In this document: positions 14,497 through 18,710 of the stretch, in pieces
Layout of the letters: the number at the start of each line of letters is the position of its first letter
How positions within the stretch are numbered: position 1 is the first letter of the stretch
NCBI GenBank assembly: GCA_964369525.1
Contig: CAYJEW010000037.1
Coordinates: 1 to 18,710 of the forward strand
Origin: JAAYCI01 sp964369525
Lineage (GTDB): Bacteria; Bacillota; Clostridia; Oscillospirales; Ruminococcaceae
Reading direction: 5' to 3'
DNA length: 18,710 nt
Program-made: the position numbers and the translations under genes
Notes under the pieces: model-generated
The model's database searches: none
What the model was told of the DNA's origin: nothing
What the model saw: only the letters and a program-made list of their open reading frames with translations

Positions 14497-15855
14497 ATGA
14501 CAATGCAAAAAAACCAGACCGCTCGTATAACCATTGATGGGATATCCAGCGATGGCAGCGGCGTTGGGCGAATTGATGGGCAGGTTATTTTTGTACCGGG
14601 GGCGGCTGTGGGCGATGAGCTATTGGTGCGCATTGTTAAGGCGGGCAGCCGTTTTTCGTATGGGAAGATTGAGCAGATAGAAAAAGCCTCGCCGCACCGT
14701 ATTGAGCCAAGCTGCGAGGCCTCTGGCCGTTGCGGCGGCTGTGTGTTTAGGCACATGAGCTACCAAGCAGAGCTGTTGGCAAAGCAGGGGTTTGTGCAGG
14801 ACGCTGTGCGCCGCATAGGAAGGCTTGAGGCCGAGTGTTTGCCGATTGTGCCCTCACCTTTGGAAGATAGATATCGCAACAAGGCGCAATACCCCGTGGC
14901 GGCAGGCGGCGACGGGCAGCTTACCTATGGGTTTTATGCGCCTCGCTCGCACCGAGTGGTGGAGTGCAACGATTGCAAATTGCAGACCGAGCGGTTAAAT
15001 GAAATTGCCCAATTTATAGCGCAGTTTTTGCAGCAGCATAAGGTGCTGCCGTATGACGAGCGCACGCAGAAAGGGCAGGTACGGCATATATACCTGCGGC
15101 AGAGCGTATACAGCGGCGAGGTGCTTGTGTGTATTGTGGTAAGTCGCCTGCCTTTTAAATGTGGGGATGCGCTGAAAGAGCAGCTTTTAGCTGAGTTTTC
15201 TGATGTTGAGAGCATAGTGATTAACCACAATCCCGCTAACACAAACGTGATTGTTGGAAAGCACAGCAATGTTTTACATGGCAGTGGGGCGATTGAAGAC
15301 AGTATATGCGGCCTGCCTGTACAGCTGGGTGTGCATAGTTTTGCGCAGGTGAACACAAGGGCGGCTGAGGGGCTTTTTGAGATAGCGCGGCGGCTGGCGG
15401 CGCCCGGCAAGGACGATGTATTACTGGATTTATACTGTGGCACCGGGGTTATAGGGCTTTCTATGGCGGCTGATTGCGGGCAGCTGATTGGTGTTGAGGT
15501 GGTGGAGGCGGCGGTGCAGGCGGCAAGGCGCAGTGCCGATGCGCTTGGATATAGCCATGCTAGTTTTTACTGCGAGAGCGCGGCGCAGGCGGCCAAGCGC
15601 ATGGCAGGCCAAGGCATGAAGCCTGATATTATTGTGCTGGACCCTCCACGCAAAGGCGCAGACGCCGAAACGCTGGGAGCAATACTTGATATGGCGCCAC
15701 AGCGCATTGTGATGATTAGCTGTAACCCCGCCACCATGGCGCGCGACCTTGCGGTACTTGCAAAGGGCGGGTACAGCATACAAAGTGTTCAGCCGGTGGA
15801 TATGTTTCCGAGGACCAGGCATGTGGAGTGTGTGTGCCATTTGGAGAGGGTTTAG
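14497..15855 (+). CDS. rlmD: 23S rRNA (uracil-C5)-methyltransferase, RlmD/RlmCD type
   Basis: The 452-residue enzyme has the TrmA/RlmC/RlmD layout. An N-terminal TRAM RNA-binding domain comes first (about 1-60). The four iron-sulfur cysteines follow, in SCEASGRCGGC (Cys73, Cys79, Cys82) and ECNDC (Cys160). The SAM motif LLDLYCGTG begins near 309, then comes DPPRKG, and the catalytic Cys409 is in MISCNPATMARDL. The family methylates carbon 5 of uracil; RlmD acts at U1939 of 23S rRNA, and the single Bacillus homologue (RlmCD) at both U747 and U1939. Sequence alone does not tell which applies here. The ATG at 14497 has AAAGGAG 9 nt upstream. It is divergent from rplS and GC-richer (about 55% sampled) than the next gene. 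Confidence 0.93.
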   Translation: MTMQKNQTARITIDGISSDGSGVGRIDGQVIFVPGAAVGDELLVRIVKAGSRFSYGKIEQIEKASPHRIEPSCEASGRCGGCVFRHMSYQAELLAKQGFVQDAVRRIGRLEAECLPIVPSPLEDRYRNKAQYPVAAGGDGQLTYGFYAPRSHRVVECNDCKLQTERLNEIAQFIAQFLQQHKVLPYDERTQKGQVRHIYLRQSVYSGEVLVCIVVSRLPFKCGDALKEQLLAEFSDVESIVINHNPANTNVIVGKHSNVLHGSGAIEDSICGLPVQLGVHSFAQVNTRAAEGLFEIARRLAAPGKDDVLLDLYCGTGVIGLSMAADCGQLIGVEVVEAAVQAARRSADALGYSHASFYCESAAQAAKRMAGQGMKPDIIVLDPPRKGADAETLGAILDMAPQRIVMISCNPATMARDLAVLAKGGYSIQSVQPVDMFPRTRHVECVCHLERV

Positions 15856-15866
15856 GTGGATAACTA

Positions 15867-16295
15867 ATGGGGTTTTTAAACGAATACAAAAAATTAGACA
15901 ATCTCTGCAAGGATTTGTTGCATTCAAGCACGGGCGTTACCACTTACATTCAAAATTTGGAAAGTTTAAGAAACAGTCATAAATATGAAGACGACTATAA
16001 AAAATTGAAGACATACCGTCATATTCGCAATCAAATTGTGCATGAAAACAACATTGAAGAAGATGACTTGTGCGACAGTTCTGATATACGGTGGATACAG
16101 AATTTTTATAGGCGTATATTAAAGCAATCTGACCCATTGGCTTTAGAGAATAAAAGGTCGCATAAAAGAAAGGCTACAAAAGCAAATTCCAATTATACAT
16201 ATAAACTTAGGAAAGCAATATCGCTTACTTTAATTGGTATAGCTGTGGTGCTGGCATTGTTGGTTATTCTCTTTTTAGTAAGTATGGCGAAATAA
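15867..16295 (+). CDS. small tail-anchored protein with HEPN-like R-N-x3-H motif
   Basis: A 142-residue protein I cannot assign with certainty. Residues 1-90 look helical and charged, and include HIRNQIVHE with Arg54-Asn55 and His59. This is the R-N-x3-H pattern (Rx4H) typical of HEPN-type ribonucleases and related helical proteins. Residues 95-110 are strongly basic, and residues about 117-139 form one hydrophobic membrane helix ending in MAK, so the protein is probably anchored by its C terminus with the soluble domain in the cytosol. The ATG lies 11 nt after rlmD, with a modest AGGTGGA upstream. Sampled GC is about 28%, far below rlmD, which suggests separate origin. I recall similar uncharacterised Bacillota proteins. 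The nuclease role is only a hypothesis. Confidence 0.8.
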   Translation: MGFLNEYKKLDNLCKDLLHSSTGVTTYIQNLESLRNSHKYEDDYKKLKTYRHIRNQIVHENNIEEDDLCDSSDIRWIQNFYRRILKQSDPLALENKRSHKRKATKANSNYTYKLRKAISLTLIGIAVVLALLVILFLVSMAK

Positions 16296-16423
16296 ATTTC
16301 TCCTGAGAGGTTAGTGCCTGCGCCGAATTATGCCCGGATAAGTTTACGGTGTGTGGCCGTGATAGCGCGTTACACAGAGAAAAACGAAGATTGGACCATA
16401 TTATATAGTTGTAGGAGTTTATT

Positions 16424-17782
16424 ATGAGAAAAATGATTTCAGTTTTACTGACAGTTTTTATGCTATTTAGCTTTGCTGCATGCGGAGATTCACAAGAGAG
16501 TGCAGCTCAAAATAACCAGCCGCAGCAGCCTGCAGATGATAGTTCCAAAACAGCTGAGGGTGAAATTGATGCCGATGATGGTGGTAGCATTGAGCTTAAC
16601 TTTGTGCAGTCGTATGCAGATGAGAGCGGCGGCGAATATATAAATACCATCATTGCGGAATTTGAGAGTTTAAACCCTAATGTAACAATTAATCTTGTAA
16701 CTGTTGCCGAAGATGAAATGCTTGATTATCTACTGGACGAAAGCAACAAGGCCGATATTTTTACTGTTAGGTCTTACCACACAATGGATTTGTATAATGC
16801 AAACCGTTTAGCCTCGCTTGAGGGGTACATGGCAGAAGTTGAGGAGCTGCAATATATTTATGAAATGCCTACCATGGACAGCTATGATGGCACATACTAT
16901 ATAAATGAATTTCACCCTCAGGTAGTTACCGAGATAGATAACGCTGTATACAGTGTGCCGCTGTTTTTAAATTCATCTGTTTTGTTTGGTAACATAGCAG
17001 AGCTGAATGAATTTTTTCTTGCCAACAATGATTTTGAAAGCACATTAGGTTATGCGCGCTGGGGCACAAACCCCGAGCTTGACTATTATGGCATGGCGCT
17101 TTTGCTCACTAATAACGAGCCTGTACAAAGCGTGACAGATACTATACTTCCTATTTTATATGGATATAACGGAAGTTTGATGCAGGGCGATGTCTTCTCT
17201 ATTGATACGCCCGAAATGCTGCAGACCATGCAATTCCTTGCTACTTTGGGAGAAAACGGATATGTGTCGCCAGACACAACACAAGCCACCGAAGAGGAGG
17301 TTGTTGGGTATTTTACTGATGCACAATCGGTTGTTTTGCTTACAAATCTTGAAAATGGGTATGCGGAAGAGGTGCTTAACGCAGAGTATCCTTACCCAGT
17401 TTCATTAAACCCAAATGCTTCCAACATGTTAACCGATGACAGCACAAATATTGCGATATCTGCCAGCTGCGAATATGTAGACGCGGCGTTTGAGTTTGTG
17501 AGCTACCTGTCGCACATGCAGCCTAATCTTGCAAGAGCGCTTGGCAAGGCCGAGGCGTCGATATCGATGTATGCAGAGGAGAGGGGCAGTAATCGCTCGC
17601 AGACAAGATATTTGTATACGCCCGAGCTTCAACTTATTGGCGAAATAAAATACCTGCCATACGCAGAGGAGTGCTTTGCTGAGCTAACAATGGCTGCTGT
17701 AGCGGTGCTACAGGGCGATAAAACCCCCGAGCAGGCCATTGCCGATTGTCAGGCGGCGTGGGATGGGATACTTGGGCAGTAG
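16424..17782 (+). CDS. extracellular solute-binding lipoprotein
   Basis: The 452-residue protein starts with a lipoprotein signal peptide: positive MRKM, a hydrophobic core, and lipobox FAAC with Cys20. An acidic, Gln/Ser-rich linker runs to about residue 58. The mature part resembles family 1 solute-binding proteins of ABC importers (INTIIAEFESLNPNVTINLV near the start, repeated aromatic and acidic surface motifs). Such proteins capture sugars or oligosaccharides at the membrane surface, but the ligand is unknown. The ATG has TAGGAG seven nucleotides upstream. No permease or ATPase gene follows; the next gene is unrelated. It may be an orphan binding protein, serve a transporter elsewhere, or act as a sensor partner. 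Confidence 0.85.
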   Translation: MRKMISVLLTVFMLFSFAACGDSQESAAQNNQPQQPADDSSKTAEGEIDADDGGSIELNFVQSYADESGGEYINTIIAEFESLNPNVTINLVTVAEDEMLDYLLDESNKADIFTVRSYHTMDLYNANRLASLEGYMAEVEELQYIYEMPTMDSYDGTYYINEFHPQVVTEIDNAVYSVPLFLNSSVLFGNIAELNEFFLANNDFESTLGYARWGTNPELDYYGMALLLTNNEPVQSVTDTILPILYGYNGSLMQGDVFSIDTPEMLQTMQFLATLGENGYVSPDTTQATEEEVVGYFTDAQSVVLLTNLENGYAEEVLNAEYPYPVSLNPNASNMLTDDSTNIAISASCEYVDAAFEFVSYLSHMQPNLARALGKAEASISMYAEERGSNRSQTRYLYTPELQLIGEIKYLPYAEECFAELTMAAVAVLQGDKTPEQAIADCQAAWDGILGQ

Positions 17783-17831
17783 GCTCTAAAGAGTGTGCTG
17801 GGTAGAGTTATTTATATTGATAGGAGGATAC

Positions 17832-17864
17832 ATGCTTGGACGTATTATATCATTATGGGAGTAA
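17832..17864 (+). other. 10-codon ATG minigene overlapping the DUF2971-type start
   Basis: ATG at 17832 opens MLGRIISLWE and stops at TAA 17862-17864. It overlaps, in another frame, the TTG start at 17836 and shares the same AGGAGG, but at a spacing of only 4 nt. It is probably a decoy; a regulatory role is possible but unproven. Confidence 0.3.
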
Positions 17865-18710
17865 TCAAAAGTGCTTTGCTATTTTAAATGATAAATCCAT
17901 AAGAATGAGTGATATTCGTAAAAGTAATGATTACGAGGAATTGATTTTATTATATCCAGATATTTTTGAACAAATTATTTTATTATACAAAAAATCTCCT
18001 TTTGAATTTAACTGTAAAAACAAAAATGGAATTAGTGCCTTATTAGAACTAATTGATACAACTAAGTGCATGATAGATGAACAGCTTGTGTCTGGAGGTT
18101 TTACAAATTTTGTTGTGTGCTTTAGCGAACAACCGGATTTATTAAGTCAGTGGCGTGGATATGCAAACAATGGGCAGGGTATTTCTATTGGTTTCTCTAA
18201 AAAAATTATACAAAAGAAATGTAGTGAAATAAACTGTGTATTTAGACTTGAAAAGGTTCAATATATAACTGAAGTAACAAGAGAAGAACTAGTAAAAAAA
18301 TATGCGATTGAAACATTAGACATGCTTCGCAACCTCAGAAAATGGATTGTAGAAAACATGACTCATGACAATGAATCATCAGATACCGAAAATTTGTTAA
18401 TGTATAATTTTCACGTTTATGTAGAAAGTATGTTGATAGAATCGCTTAAGTACAAAAAAATAGGATTTAAAGAGGAAAAAGAATGGCGATTATTTTTAAA
18501 AAACAAGGCATACAAAAATCCAGACTGGGTTGTCGGAGAAGATCAAGAAATGATAGAGCGTAATTTGTTTTCTGAAACGCTATCATTTCTAAGAAATAAT
18601 ATATGTTTTAATATTTCTGAAAATAATATTTCTCCCTACGTTCCACTAAAATTATCTGATTTTGGGATAGATGTTGTTAAAGAAATTTGGTTAGGCCCCA
18701 AAAGTCAAAT
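17836..18710 (+). CDS. DUF2971 family protein, 3' end outside the window
   Basis: An open frame from TTG 17836 to the window edge encodes at least 291 residues. The start has AGGAGG eight nucleotides upstream and gives MDVLYHYGSNQ, followed by IRMSDIRKSNDYEE; these fit the beginning of DUF2971 proteins. The hallmark FSEQPDLLSQWRGYANNGQG, then ISIGF, lies near residues 97-121, and FKEEKEWRLF near residue 213. The next in-frame ATG (17905) would remove the conserved N-terminal YHY region, so TTG is preferred. Sampled GC is about 27%, well below the core genes. DUF2971 has no established activity; members often occur in variable genome regions. The gene lies 53 nt after the lipoprotein without a visible terminator. 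Function is unknown. Confidence 0.85.
   Translation, partial: MDVLYHYGSNQKCFAILNDKSIRMSDIRKSNDYEELILLYPDIFEQIILLYKKSPFEFNCKNKNGISALLELIDTTKCMIDEQLVSGGFTNFVVCFSEQPDLLSQWRGYANNGQGISIGFSKKIIQKKCSEINCVFRLEKVQYITEVTREELVKKYAIETLDMLRNLRKWIVENMTHDNESSDTENLLMYNFHVYVESMLIESLKYKKIGFKEEKEWRLFLKNKAYKNPDWVVGEDQEMIERNLFSETLSFLRNNICFNISENNISPYVPLKLSDFGIDVVKEIWLGPKSQ

Noticed and set aside
14934..15927. Long minus-strand frames opposite rlmD
   Set aside because: They are antisense shadows of a GC-rich gene, with Cys/Ser/Arg-rich products and no ribosome binding sites.
16296..16423. Terminator or promoter between the HEPN-like gene and the lipoprotein
   Set aside because: Only a short CTC/GAG stem without a T run and -10-like bases without a matching -35 are present.

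Overview
The window looks like chromosome of a Gram-positive anaerobe of the Clostridia (Bacillota). The support is indirect: strong AGGAGG-type ribosome binding sites, several TTG/GTG starts, sigma-A-like promoters, a CIRCE-like heat-shock operator, the lepB-rbgA-rnhB gene order and a lipoprotein with a Bacillota-style lipobox. I cannot name the species. Sampled core genes have mid-range GC (about 55% in part of rlmD). Two genes near the right end are clearly AT-richer (about 27-28% in samples).

Minus strand, 108-8608, is a protein quality-control block. Read right to left it runs trigger factor (tig), clpP, clpX, lon, the ribosome-assembly GTPase engB, a small SAM methyltransferase and the redox chaperone Hsp33 (hslO). 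tig has an extended -10 promoter and clpX ends in a hairpin. lon restarts from its own sigma-A promoter, with a CIRCE-like operator (HrcA target) at the presumed transcription start. lon may therefore be heat-shock controlled separately from tig-clpP-clpX.

Minus strand, 8833-14080, starts with rplS (ribosomal protein L19), which has its own promoter, a structured leader and a strong terminator. It continues with lepB, rbgA, rnhB and yraN, coupled by short overlaps or gaps, then thrC and a calcineurin-like phosphoesterase. thrC (threonine synthase) is split by a one-base deletion. Between rplS and lepB lie a candidate promoter and a second terminator-like hairpin, suggesting an attenuated leader or a small RNA.

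Plus strand, 14497 to the end, is divergent from rplS. It carries an RlmD/RlmCD-type 23S rRNA uracil methyltransferase. This is followed by an AT-rich gene for a small tail-anchored protein with a HEPN-like R-N-x3-H motif, an orphan solute-binding lipoprotein, and the 5' part of an AT-rich DUF2971-type gene that starts at TTG and runs off the window. This right end looks like an accessory patch beside a conserved core.

No tRNA, rRNA, CRISPR array, insertion sequence or phage gene was seen. The most unusual points are the CIRCE-controlled lon promoter, the HEPN-like membrane protein and DUF2971 gene in the AT-rich patch, and the possible leader RNA between rplS and lepB.
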